Source: Alnus glutinosa (Eukaryota; Streptophyta; Magnoliopsida; Fagales; Betulaceae). From it: a stretch of DNA of 64,000 nucleotides. Shown here piece by piece: positions 1 to 11,054 of this stretch. The DNA lies in assembly GCF_958979055.1 (NCBI RefSeq), contig NC_084886.1, positions 5,475,001-5,539,000 of the forward strand. Reading direction: 5' to 3'. The position numbers and the translations under genes were made by a program. The notes beneath the pieces were generated by a model. The model ran no database searches, was not told the DNA's origin, and saw only the letters and a list, made by a program, of their open reading frames with translations. Every line of letters starts with the position of its first letter. The stretch's first letter is position 1.

Positions 1-1240
1 GTTGGAGCCGGCACCCCACGACACCCCGACTGTCCCTTGTCCACGCCTCACCCTTCCTTCAAAAACTCCACTATTTCAACCCACCCTTCCTTCGAAATCT
101 TTGTGTTCCCCACCAATTAAAACACATCAAAACCAAGACTCCAGCAACATATCTCTTTATTCTATTTTTATGGGATATTAGACATGGATGTATCATGTAT
201 GAGTTTAATTAAGATCTCATTCTTCGTTTCATTTCAGGGAAATATCAGATGTGAATAAAAGATATAGATTTTTATAACCAAACCCTAGCTGTCCAAATGC
301 GTGCATGCAGTGCTCTAAATTGTTTTGTTTTCATTTATTCTAAACCATTCAAACATAATTTCAAAAAAAAATTAAAATTATATTTAGATAGTTTAGAAAA
401 CAGTAACTCAATCGGGTTATTGTAGCTGATTAATTTCTTGGCAATTGAAACTTGAAATATGGAAGTTTAATTCCTAAAAATTAGGCATTTGAACCTAGCT
501 AGTTAAACTATTCGACCCACTCTCAACACGTACAGTACTCGACCAGTACTTGGTATCTCCCATCCAATTCAATTGCTCAGCTCTCAATTTTCCAGCACAT
601 CCTTCAGTCGTCTCGCAATCATCTCACAAAAACCGAAGTGATCACCTAGCCAAAGAATCTCACAATCGGCCACTCCTATTTCCTGCACAAAGCTAAATTT
701 CTAGCAAATTAACTATCTGCCACAATTCCTTCACCATATCAAAAATCCAAAGCGAGTAATCTCCTGGCCTTCTCTTTATATTTTGTGTTTTAAGAATGTA
801 TATAGAGCACATTAGTGAGTTCCTTGAGCAATACAAATTAGATTTTTCAAGATAACAGCATGCTGTCTCATGCATGGTTATTAGCCGATTTCCAGATGAT
901 CATTTGCTGGCATAAATGATTTGTAGATATCTCCCCATTAATATATAGAAATCAGAATCTGGGCAATGGCATAAAAAATCTTAGGGTAGCCGAATGCATG
1001 CAGCTAGGATTGATTCTCTTTTGCTGACATGATCATATGCTCATTTATATGTCCATCCATTTAAAATTCATAGATGTTATGGTTGAACCATAAAGTAGAT
1101 AATAACAGTAACATCAATTTGCACAATTTGATTAACTGAAAAACGGAATTTAGACTCAAATGTAGTATATCCATAATTATTATGTAGAAATTATCACAGT
1201 TATGCAATAGTATGTATCAAAGTATCAAACCACTAAAACT
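1..1240. other. intergenic, no gene recognised
   Basis: AT-rich sequence with short homopolymer runs. The longest open frames are about 60 codons, resemble no family I know, and lack splice or promoter context. I see no RNA gene and no element with clear ends here. Confidence 0.5.
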
Positions 1241-1244
1241 CTAA

Positions 1245-2194
1245 CATTAAAGTACACACCAACACACAAATTTGTTAAGAAGTGGAAACCTTTTTGAATA
1301 ATACATTTAAGGTAAAACCACTTCGGGACATCAAAACCTAGGAAACCTACACTAAAATGAATTTAATTTGTAGTATACGCAAAATACACTTACACTCCTT
1401 ATAACAGTTTAGACTTTTCTGTACGCAGACAAGCACTCCCACTTGCCTCATCTCACAGCAGCTCTAATTGGATATCCTAATTGGACAATTCTTCTTCTTG
1501 GCCTCCTTACCGACACACCAATAAACTTCAAGTTGTTGTTGATGCACAATAACTGTGGTTTGAATCAAGTACTCATACCAAAGGTTTCTCGTGGCACATA
1601 ATAAAATTGTTAAGCACTCAATGTATAGTGTCTCTCAAAGACCTCGATATTTACCTTGCTCAGTTCTGCTTAGCCTATTAAAGCCCTTGCCTCTCAAGCC
1701 CTTTTATAGGCTTGGAAAATTTAGCCTTAAAACTTAAAGTCGATTTAAGTTTTATGTGGCGGCTCCCAGACATGTAAGTGAGCCATCCGGATATCCTTAG
1801 GGTCTCATTCCGTAACATTGCAAGCTATCCGGACACGAGTGAACGTAATTGCAGATGGGAGCTAATGTCTCTCAAATCCAGCCGGACGTCTGCAAACATC
1901 CCAATAGACAAAACGTTAAGTTTCTTCAAGTCTTCCGGACAAGTGCAAACGAACGAGCAGACAAAACACTATGTCTGAGCAATCCATCCGAACATCTGGA
2001 GACGAACCAGCAGACAAGGTACATTGCCTTGACAATTCGTTCGGACACCTACAAATGAACCTGCTAACGAAACTTGTTGTACTTGATTTTCTTAAATATT
2101 TTCCAGCTTAATTCCTAAGTACAAAATTACCCAACCACAAATTACATAGGCACTTGTTTTGAGCACCGAATAGGTCAATAAAAAAAACCTAACA
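1245..2194 (-). mobile_element. LTR-like fragment of a retrotransposon
   Basis: Read on the minus strand, an A/G-rich tract ending in ATGGGGAGTT (about 2195-2204) is directly followed by TGTTAGG, the arrangement of a polypurine tract followed by the start of a 3' LTR. The sequence that follows has several diverged TCCGGAC/TCCGAAC words and shares a layout with 56.93-57.91 kb, including a tract near the far end (AATTTGTTAAGAAGTGG here, AATTTGGTGACGAAGTG there). No coding domain remains. The far boundary is not defined. The LTR reading is inference from this layout. Confidence 0.4.
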
Positions 2195-2204
2195 AACTCC
2201 CCAT

Positions 2205-3640
2205 TTTACCATGTAGTGACAAAACCAATTACAACAAAAAAATAAATTAAACAAGATTACAAGATATAACTCAAGACTCAATCTAAACCTAATAGACCAC
2301 AAGAGAATGTTAGATTTGAACTCTTGAAAATATATTTCCTGAAATCATGAAAAAAAAAACTCATAAAATGAACGGTGAACTAACAAGTACGTACTCAAAT
2401 AACTCATAACTCAAATTCTTGATAGGTAAATCAAATCAAATTATTCTCTTGTCTATCCCCTACAAGAGACATGCAAATTCACCATTAAATTTATGGGACC
2501 ACATATGAGTTCAACAGATTCAATGGTATTTTTGCAAAATAGATGTGCAGAAGATACACAAGAAAATAACACCAATTAACACATCTCATTTAGTTTTCTC
2601 CGTAACAAGCTGATGGTTTGCTCCTCTCCCATCAGCTTGAGGGGGTTGTTAACCATACGTACCTTATCTCCTCTTCATTGGATGATTCTGTAAAGTCTGA
2701 TGCAGCTATAAAAGGAATGAAGCTACAAAATGCAACTCCAGCTCCTCTTGCTCGACAGCCCGGCCATCTCCAACCATCGATCACAGCACTTTCTTTCATG
2801 TATCTGTGCATGTTCTCTTATATATATTTGGTAGGTGTTTCAGAATTTGTATAACTAGTCCCTATAATCCTTCTAACCATGGTTTTCCACTGAAATTGAG
2901 ATTATACGTTTGACAGTTCACTGTTAGATCACTTAAACTTGGAGTTAAAAATTGCAATAAAGATGTCGGTTTGGAGCACGACAGTCCCGTACGTTAGAGT
3001 TGCAGAATAAGCTATACGTACTGCTTAATTTACTGATGAAATTGCACTTCTTAAATGGGCTAACCACAAAAATATAGAGAAAATAAGATACGTACTGAAA
3101 TCGGCATAATATATTTACACGAAGGTAGCTAGCATATATATATAGTTTGCTAATTGCAAATTAATATCTCTCTTCTAATTCAAAAACATGGTGTAACTTG
3201 TATTGCCCTGGAGGAGGAAAAAATTAAGGGATACATTAATGAAGCAAAGTAAGAAGAAAGAGACTTGCAGAAGCAACAAAGCCCTACCAATTAAGCAGGC
3301 ATTCAGTTCTAAAACAAGCCTGACTCCGATGAACCAAGAAGCTAGGTACGTATCACAATCCTACTGATCCTGTACATGGGCTGTTACATAATGAGGCACG
3401 TTAATTAACTACTTCAGCAAAGAGGATCTAGCTATATAGGTAGTAATTATGAAACTATGAGCAAGCTAAAAACAGCAAAACAGAAACTTATTGCCACGTG
3501 CAAGAACAGTGCTGCAACATAAATTAACTACCAATATGTTGGTGAATGTAAAAATGTCATATATGCACAGTGCCTACTCATTATTAACATGGGTTTTGTT
3601 TTTATTTTTATCGTGACCGACCTTTTTTCCATGCACTCTG
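2205..3640. other. intergenic, no gene recognised
   Basis: AT-rich sequence without a convincing gene. A 78-codon open frame at 2618-2854 has no recognisable domain. A short hairpin (about 10-bp stem, GCTGATGG / CCATCAGC) lies near 2610-2637; it is too short to call a microRNA precursor. Confidence 0.45.
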
Positions 3641-3654
3641 AATAAGTATAAATA

Positions 3655-3762
3655 TCAAATGACACCGGGAGTTCCCCCAAACACTTCAGTAGGGATGACA
3701 TTCCTCTTGTTTGAAGAGAGTCCCCAATGAAGAGTTCAAGGGAACTCTAGGGGACACTTGAT
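3655..3762 (-). ncRNA. MIR395: MIR395 microRNA precursor (minus strand)
   Basis: On the minus strand the 21 nt from 3689 to 3669 are identical to the canonical plant miR395 as I recall it (CTGAAGTGTTTGG then GGGAACTC). They sit on the 3' arm, as in known MIR395 precursors. The opposing arm (plus 3725-3745) reads GTTCCCTTGAAC then TCTTCATTG on minus and pairs with a few mismatches across a loop of about 35 nt. miR395 is induced by sulfate starvation and guides cleavage of ATP sulfurylase (APS) and low-affinity sulfate transporter (SULTR2;1) mRNAs. A TATA box lies about 65 bp upstream on the same strand. A second MIR395 hairpin lies about 0.8 kb away in divergent orientation. Expression and processing cannot be seen from sequence. 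Confidence 0.9.
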
Positions 3763-3819
3763 GTGCTAGCTGTAACTCTTTTATGGTTGCTTGATAAGGC
3801 AATGGCTATATTAACCTCA

Positions 3820-3829
3820 TATTTATAGA
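3820..3829 (-). promoter_or_regulatory. TATA box of the minus-strand MIR395
   Basis: CTATAAATATG on the minus strand, about 60-65 bp upstream of the hairpin base, matches the plant TATA consensus. This predicts a transcription start near 3790. Assignment rests on position and motif only. Confidence 0.6.
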
Positions 3830-4520
3830 GAGTTGCATATGTTCGTGCTTGGTTCTCCTCAAGCCGAGAGAAGATAAAGCCGCTACAGTGAACCTAGACA
3901 GAACTGTGGGCTAGGTTGAATCTTTTTGTCCAGCCTTTCCTTTTCACCTTTTCGCAATATTGCAAGCCAGATCTTTAAAGGCCATTGCATACACTCAATT
4001 GTGGTCACAAAATTGGGACTTTTTATGTCAGTCCAGGCGATACTAGAATCTGGAAAGTTTCGTTAAGTCAGCAGCAATGCACCAAGTGCCTGGACCACAG
4101 CTTTTTTGACCATCTATCAAATCTTGGTCTCAATATTCCAAATTAGCAATGCCAAGAGCTTATTTATCTATTGCAGTCATTAACCTAATGCACTATTGCA
4201 CTGAGCAGAGTACTTCAAGATTTGATTCTAATTAGTAAGTTTGATAAGCTTCGTTTATATGAAAAAGATTGAAAAGGATAGGCCTAAGAAATGAGAGAGC
4301 AGAAAAAGCTTGGGAGAGCTTCAAGGCCACTCATCACCTCGCTCGATACTCTTCCCTACGTACGTACGCTCCATCTTACCCACAATTCTGACCAGGTTCA
4401 GATTGAGAAACGTCGTGTCCGCGGATTTATCTCATCTTTAACCATTTGTTCTCCTCCCCAAGTGGCACATATTTTTTTGTGTATATGATGAAATGACACA
4501 GGGGAACCCTCCATGCAGTA
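3830..4520. promoter_or_regulatory. shared spacer between two divergent MIR395 genes
   Basis: About 690 bp separate the TATA boxes of the two head-to-head MIR395 hairpins, so this stretch must contain at least the proximal promoters of both. It holds no convincing coding sequence; the 65-codon open frame at 4291-4488 resembles nothing known. I did not identify a definite sulfur-responsive element. Confidence 0.45.
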
Positions 4521-4521
4521 C

Positions 4522-4529
4522 TATAAATA
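4522..4529 (+). promoter_or_regulatory. TATA box of the plus-strand MIR395
   Basis: TATAAATA, preceded by C and about 65 bp upstream of the plus-strand hairpin. It is an exact plant TATA match and predicts a start near 4555, which would put the hairpin close to the 5' end of the transcript. Confidence 0.65.
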
Positions 4530-4587
4530 GTAGCTTTTGGTGTGCATTTTCCTAGCTATCAGGAAAGCTGACCAAGAGAAACGGAGA

Positions 4588-4706
4588 GTCGTCATCTGTC
4601 TCCTGGAGTTCCCTTGACCACTTCACTGGGGCTTTTCTAAGAATGCAAATTCTGCTCTACTGAAGTGTTTGAGGGAACTCTGGGTGGCAACTGACTTTGG
4701 TTGTCA
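4588..4706 (+). ncRNA. MIR395: MIR395 microRNA precursor (plus strand), variant mature sequence
   Basis: Bases 4660-4680 read CTGAAGTGTTTG then AGGGAACTC, which is miR395 with A for G at position 13. It lies on the 3' arm. The 5' arm (about 4606-4627, GAGTTCCCTTGACCACTTCA) pairs with it, and the lower stem continues outward (GTCATCTGTC against GGCAACTGAC). The loop is about 32 nt. Known targets of the family are ATP sulfurylase and sulfate-transporter mRNAs. The lower-stem pairing and the TATA box upstream favour a working gene over a random match. Position 13 is outside the seed, so target choice may be little changed; that is inference. Confidence 0.85.
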
Positions 4707-4759
4707 AAGGTAAGCTTGAAAATTAAGTTTTTTATATAGATAAAAGCTATTATTTTTTA

Positions 4760-5901
4760 GGATTAAATATGTTTTTGCTCCATGTAGTTTGACGCCTTTA
4801 TTTTTTGTCTCATGTGGTTCATTTCGTATCGTAAATGGTACCTCGTTTATGGTTAAAGACGAAGATAGTATCTTCGTCCAAACTTCTGTCCAAACATTGA
4901 CAGAAGTTCATGTCAACACCTCTAAGGTGTTGACACGTGTTCTATGCAATAAAAAAAATTAAAAAACTGAAAATAATAAAAACTTTAAAAAAAAAAATAA
5001 AAGCTTTAAAAGTTAAAAACTGAAAATAGTAAAACTTTAAAAAAAAAAAAAAAAAAGAGGAAGGGTGGCTCAGACACCCCCATGGCCGGTTTGGGGGTGG
5101 CCTATCCATTTGGCCAAGGGTGGGTTCAGCCACCCTAGACCAACCCTTGGGGGTGGTTCGGCCAGTACCCCCACAAGGCCAAAGAGGAAAACAAAAGGAA
5201 AGAAAAAAAAAAAGAGAGTTAGGATTTGGCTGGGTGAAAGAAGGAAAGACAACTCCGGCATGATACGACCAAATTTTTTGTGCCCTAATTTCCCGCAAGT
5301 CGGAACTATTCTCATAAACTCATCCCGATGAACAAGTGCCAAACAAAAAAATTCCTGACCAAATTCGATCAAAGGACAAATAAAAACCTGGCTACGGATA
5401 TTTGGAAGTGCACATTCTCACTCCTTCGAACCAGACAAGCCGTCCCAGTCATCTCCCAAAATGGGATAGGCCCACCCCCAAGGGTCAAATCTAACCCTTT
5501 TTTTATTTTTATTTTTTTTTTTCTGTTTAGCCTTGTGGAGGTGGCCGAGCCACCCTTAAGGCTTTAGGGGGTGGCCCATTGGATTGGTTCAACCACCCCC
5601 ATTTTGCCCAAAGGGGTGGCTCAAGTCACCCCTCCTCTTTTTTTTTCAATTTTTTTTAATGCTTTTACTTTTATTTTTTTTAGTTTTGTTATTTTTCAGT
5701 TTTTTTAATTTTTATATTTTTTTAATGCATAGGACTCGTGTCAATACCTTAGAGGTGTTGACGTGGAGTTCCATCAATTTTTGGACGAAAGTACTATCAC
5801 CGTCTTTAGCCATAAACGAAGTACCATCTACGATGCGAAATGAACTATATGGGACAAAAAATAAAGGCGTTAAACCAAAGAGAGTCCAACGTATTTAGCC
5901 C
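4760..5901. mobile_element. foldback Mutator-like element, 1.14 kb, with 9-bp target duplication
   Basis: The ends are long inverted repeats: the left arm begins GGATTAAATATG and the right arm, read inward on minus, begins GGGCTAAATACG. The match continues for several hundred bases (for example GTTTGACGCCTTTATTTTTT against GTTTAACGCCTTTATTTTTT). The identical 9-bp word TATTTTTTA flanks both ends (4751-4759 and 5902-5910), the target-duplication size typical of Mutator-like elements. No transposase is present, so it is non-autonomous. Open frames inside (5065-5331, 5328-5567, 5584-5898 and minus-strand shadows) are products of GC-rich repeat and homopolymer sequence, not genes. Confidence 0.85.
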
Positions 5902-6057
5902 TATTTTTTAAGACAATCCCAAGCATGCTTCAAACCTAGTTAATAGGAGGATTTCAAGTTCAACTTGTTTTAACTACATTGCTTTGGAAATTAAGAAAAG
6001 TTTATAATAGGTAAGCTAAACTAATGTAAAACATTTTTATAACAAAATTTTTTTATA

Positions 6058-6061
<4 letters not shown>

Positions 6062-6100
<39 letters not shown>
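6062..6100. repeat. poly(A) run of about 39 nt
   Basis: Almost uninterrupted A from 6062 to 6099, preceded by an A/T-rich stretch. It could be the tail of an old plus-strand retroelement, but I found no flanking target duplication. Confidence 0.7.
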
Positions 6101-6412
6101 ACCCTCCAAACCCTCTGTCTTCACGTGATGTAAAATGTCCATTATCCCCATAAAATTTATAAAAATAGAACTTAACATTTGAATTAAAAATAAATAAAAA
6201 TCACTGAACTGACCCACACAACCTGACCCTTTCTTTTTGTTGCCAATTTTTTTTTTTTTATCCTGAACTTTTTATTTTACCATTTTTGTCATTTTTGCTT
6301 TCTCTGATAAAATTTAATAGAAAATCCTAAAAAGGGTAACTAAAATGAGCTTGTAGATTGATAGGGACATTGCAACTTTTTAAAGTAAGCTAGGGAGGAT
6401 ATTACTAATTAA

Positions 6413-6976
6413 GGACTAAATACTTTATTAGTACCTGAGTTTTGGAAACTTTATCTTTTAGTACTTGAGTTTCAAAACATATAGCAGATGGTATCTGAAT
6501 TTTGTGAAAATACGAACTTGGTACCTCCGTCCAAAATTTAACGCTCTGCCAAGTGTCAACCCTCGGGGGTTGACACATGTCACAATATAAAATAAAAAAA
6601 AAAACTACAAAAATATAAAATAAAATCTTTAAAAATTAATTAAAATATTAAAAACTTTAAACAAATAAAAAAAATAAAATAAATAAAAAAAGCCACCCTT
6701 CTTCTTCTTTTTTTCAATTTTTTTTTTCAAGTTTTTAATATTTTTTAATTTTTTAATTAATTTTTTAAAATTTTTTTTTTTTTTTTTTATACTAAAACAT
6801 GTGTCAACCCTCAGGAGTTAACACCTGGCAGAGCGTTAAATTTTGAATTGAAAAATAGACAAAAGTACCAAGTCTGTCTTTTCGCAAAACTCAGGTACCA
6901 TTTGCAATACCTTTTAAAACTCAAGTATCAAAAAATAAAATTTTTAAAACTAAGGTACTAATAAAGTATTTAATCC
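6413..6976. mobile_element. foldback Mutator-like MITE, 0.56 kb
   Basis: The left end GGACTAAATACTTTATTAGT is mirrored by the right end, which reads GGATTAAATACTTTATTAGT on minus. The arms stay matched through GAGTTTTGGAAA and an internal CTCTGCCAAGTGTCAACCC block. Flanks TATTACTAATTA and TATTAGTAATTA look like a target duplication with one mismatch. The centre is A/T homopolymer. The terminal GGAYTAAATA resembles the element at 4760-5901, so both probably belong to one superfamily. Confidence 0.75.
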
Positions 6977-7146
6977 TATTAGTAATTATTGGGGTTGATA
7001 GTTTAGGAGGCTAAGAAGTGCATGTAGGTTTTTTCTTAAAAAAAATAAATCAAAAGAAGATATTGACAAGAAAATCAGATTTTATTTTCCATATCTTAGA
7101 AAATACTGATAATATTGTAAGCACTATCTCTGTAGGAAAATGTTAC

Positions 7147-7268
7147 TTGCACTACAAGTCCACATCATGAGTATAACAACTTCTTACATGAGGATGAACC
7201 TTACATACTGAATTTTACCCTCTTGTGAAAAGTTGTTATACCATGTTGTGAGCTTATAGTACAACTAT
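7147..7268. mobile_element. MITE-like inverted repeat, about 120 bp
   Basis: Two arms of about 45 bp pair with few mismatches: plus CACATCATGAGTATAACAAC and, read on minus from the other side, CACAACATGGTATAACAAC, followed by CTTC/CTTT, CA and a GAGG block. There is no coding capacity. The exact ends and target duplication were not resolved. Confidence 0.5.
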
Positions 7269-7269
7269 C

Positions 7270-8870
7270 AACGCTCATCTTTGTAAAGTTGCTAACGACG
7301 AAAGTAATCGGCTAAATGACGCCTAAATAATATTAATATAATCGTTGCCATTCTGATGCATATAAATGAGTAGATAAGTCCGTACTACGTTGGATAGCTG
7401 CCATTTAAATTATTTAATGATCACTCTGCTCCTGATCTGTGGTTGGTGTGAACATCAATCTTGATGAGTCGCACAAATGTTGTCATGAACATCACAATGA
7501 TATGCCCAAGGCCCCAAGGGACAGGTAACATTGGAATCGCCAACGGTCAAATATGCGACCCTTTTCCTTCTGACCAGCGGCCGAATATGTTGGATGAATT
7601 TTCACCATTTCATATATTCCAACTGTCATAAGCTTGGAGTTTCTTAGTTTCTGATCGACTTCTTTTGATGTAGTTTCCAACATAGTGACATGGCAGCTTT
7701 AAATTGGTTTCTTTGCATGTGACATGCAAAACAGTAAAAGTTTGCCGTGCAGTTGGCCGTAAGAATCTCTTCCGATGGCCAAGTCAATAGAGAGAGTGAA
7801 AGAAAGAGTGATCATATTAAATGATATATATCACCTCTTTAATCATTATGTGTATGTATATAGGCCTCTTCCCCATTGCTAATGCGTGTAGAAGAAGTTA
7901 AATCTTATTCTTAGTTGGCATGTAGAGGGAATCCTGTAATTGTATAATATGAATAGCAACCAGTTATGGTATTTCTGACGCCCGATTAGATGGGTGGATA
8001 TTAGGCATGGGGCTTCATATTGACACCTGATATAATTTCTGATCTGTTCTGACCAATTAATAAATGCATGAGATCTTAATAAATACTGAGGATTTTAGTC
8101 ATGCTCGACTTGTGCATATCTCGATGATGCAATCCGAGCGCGTAATCTGAGCACATAATTCGAGCATTATACGACCTGTGTATAGTTTGGGTGCTGTGCA
8201 TTTCAAGGATGCAGTCGTATAATTCGGGCACACGTCCCAAGGGCCTCCTCCGGGCCCACCTAGCTTAGGGGATAATAATTCCCCAAAAACTTCAAACATC
8301 GATATCATCAGAAATAAAGTTTAATGCTTTTCACATAGATTTCACCAAAACATCAAGGCCTAAGGTAATTAATCTGATGCTTATATTCCACCTGTCCACA
8401 GTCCACGGTCATTGTGAATGCACACCACGCTCTGTTTCCATCCATATATGATTTATAACTTCATTGTCTTCAACTAAGGATACTGGATTCTCGCATGAGT
8501 GTTTTCATCAACTGGGTTTATGGGAAATTGTTTGACGAAAGAAGTCATAGATCCCAACCAACCAGTTGGGATCGCACAATCTTCAACTGGTTTGCCATTA
8601 GAACATGATTGCCTTTATTGATACAACTTTAAATTTTATGGTATTTCTAATACTAAAATTTGTTTGCATGATTGCGATGACTTTCAAGGCGTCCATGGAT
8701 TACAAATACTTGGTCCTGAGAAAATATCTAAATTATTTCAAGGAAGGACTCGGACTCTATCTTCAACTATTCTGAAAGGTATTTGTATTTTCCCCTGTTG
8801 TTGGCTGGAAAAGTTTTGTGGATGCTGCCTTCTTCGTGGGTGCAATTTATGTTATCTTTATGTTTCTTGA
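7270..8870. other. intergenic, unassigned open frames
   Basis: Two minus-strand open frames (7492-7683 and 8099-8308) and one plus-strand frame (8664-8870) have no domain I recognise. Region 7.45-7.95 kb is less AT-rich than its surroundings and has TATA-like words near 7830-7862, so an unrecognised or decayed gene is possible. Confidence 0.35.
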
Positions 8871-8954
8871 TTCAGAAAAGCATGGGAAAAGTGAAAGACG
8901 TGGTTTGCGAGTACTTGGAGAGAGGAATTCAAACACACACAGAGGTATATATGT

Positions 8955-10770
8955 GTGCATGAACAGAGTTTTTTTCTTCCGATTCTAGTCATAGATGGTT
9001 TGTGTATCTTTAGTGAAGAAAAGCGCGGTAAAGATGAAAGGCATGGCTACCCAATCACTCCAAGATGGCCTCTTATGGAAGTGAACACGAAGGATGCATT
9101 GCTTCATGGTTACAAGCTCAATTGCTTTTGCTATAGGGACCTAAAAGCTGCCACCCGAAAATTCAGCCGCAAGAACTTTATCGGCCAGGGTGGTTTTGGT
9201 GATGTTTATAAGGGATATATCAGTCACTGCACCATGAGTGCCGGAAAACCAGGTGGCCCATTTGCAGTCGCGGTCAAAAGACTAAGAGAAAGAGGAGCAC
9301 AAGGCCACGATGAGTGGCTGGTCTGTTTTTATGTCTCTCTCTCTCTCTCTCTCTGAGATTTATGTTGTGCCTGCAGAACGAATTAAAATTCTTGGGCAGA
9401 TTGAATCATCCAAATATAGTGAAGCTCATAGGGTATTGCTCGGAGCGTGAGCATAGAATTTTGGTTTATGAGTACGTGAGTCTAGGAAGCTTGGAGGCTC
9501 ATCTCTTGAAGGGTAAGCACTAACCAGTACAAGACTGCAAACAGTGTCTGTGCATGCCACCTACATCGAGAGAGTCAAACAATGATATTGAGCATGATTA
9601 ACGTTTAAGCAGCTTAGATTTAGGCATAATAATGCAGTGCTAACAGAACAAAATCTTGAAATTGGTTTGAAAACAGAAGATGATACAGAGCTTAATTGGA
9701 GCAGAAGAATCAAAATCGCCGTTGGGGCAGCCAGAGGTTTAGATTATCTTCACAGGCGCGCGAGGCCAATCATTCATCGTGATGTCAAAGCCTCCAATGT
9801 CCTCCTAGATGTCGTGAGTTTATATGATCGGTGCTTTTTCAATATTTTAAATCACTATTTATCTCAAAAATTTTAATTAGTAAGAAATATAAAATTTAAT
9901 TAATATTCTAACATTTTCATTTACGTATAGGCTTAAACTCTTTTATAAATTGCTTATAATTTTTGTTATGATATCATATTAAATCACCACGTTTCCCAAA
10001 AGATTAAAAAGATAAAAAATAGTAGAATTTAATCATTTAGTCAATATTCTAATACTATGCATTACAATGATTTAAATGTACTAATAATTACCTAATCGTA
10101 TCTTCACTGCAATAAGGTGTTCATTTTGTAACCATCAACTGGATAAGGTTAATATTGCAGGACTTCAAGGCCAAGCTTTCAGACTTTGGACTGGCTAAAT
10201 ATGGACCCCATGGTGACCATTCCCACGTTTCCTCAAGAATACTAGGCACAAGAGGCTACTTTGCTCCCGAATACATTGGGACAGGTATTTCCCATTCATG
10301 AACCGTACAATGGTACATGTGATAGAAATTTATGGACTGATGTTTCTTTTATCTGCCAGGGCATTTGACACTAAAAACTGATATATACAGCTTTGGAGTG
10401 GTACTCCTAGAGATCTTTTCTGGATACGGTGCAATCAAGAAATATTCAGATGGGATGGAGGGGAATCTTGTGCAGTGGGCTGAACCATATCTGAGCAACA
10501 AGCTGGATATGCATGGTGTAATCGACAAGAGACTTGAAAAGAACTTCCCAAGGGAAGGAGTTCAAGAATTTGCTGAGATCATCCTCAGATGCCTTAGTTC
10601 AAATCCTAAAGAGCGACCAACAATGAGTAAAGTACGTTGTAGCTGACTTACAGCGACTACAGCAGTACGTGCAAAGGGGCAATCAGAAGAAACCCAGATC
10701 TTCTATATGTACCCCATGTCCTGCATCCAGTGAAAACTTCCTTAGAAGAAAAGGACGCCGCATCTTGTAA
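8955..10770 (+). CDS. receptor-like cytoplasmic kinase (RLCK VII/PBL-like), C-terminal frameshift
   Basis: Predicted Ser/Thr protein kinase. Exons: about 8955-9320, 9377-9512, 9638-9813, 10161-10284, 10360-10646; the frame is continuous across all four introns and gives about 362 residues. Visible kinase features are the glycine loop [11 protein letters not shown], the catalytic lysine in [21 protein letters not shown] and FAPEY, followed by the [17 protein letters not shown] region. The order and exon structure match the PBL family of immune and developmental cytoplasmic kinases. Oddities: no N-terminal Met-Gly myristoylation signal is visible and the start is uncertain (Met at 8955 or 9076). 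After MSKV the frame ends at 10646, while the expected continuation (VADLQRLQQ and about 35 more residues to a TAA at 10768-10770) is in another frame, suggesting a 1-nt insertion near 10631-10636. The catalytic core is intact, so it may still be active, or it may be a young pseudogene. Confidence 0.75.
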
Positions 10771-11054
10771 CTAGTTGTAAGATAATATATACCCCATGAT
10801 AGCAAAGTTGTAGCTCAGAATTTGAAACAGTAGCCATGGGGCTGGATTTAATCTTGTTGGGATAACTTCACTTAAGGGTATCAAACTATCATGCATATTC
10901 AATTAAGAGTACCGAAATAGCAAAATTGTCGATTGAGTATATGCATTTATCAAAACCGTGCAATGTCAAGTATTCCATCGGTCTCCGCCATTAATCCACG
11001 ACGAAATACCCATCACGTGAGACCCATGTGATTTTTTAAGCAAAACTACCCAAA

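Noticed and set aside
2610..2640. Short hairpin with GCTGATGG arms as a microRNA gene
   Set aside because: The stem is only about 10 bp, below what a plant precursor needs, and matches no family I know.
5065..5898. Several 80-118-codon frames on both strands as genes
   Set aside because: They lie inside the inverted-repeat element, overlap each other on both strands, and consist of GC-rich repeats and homopolymers.
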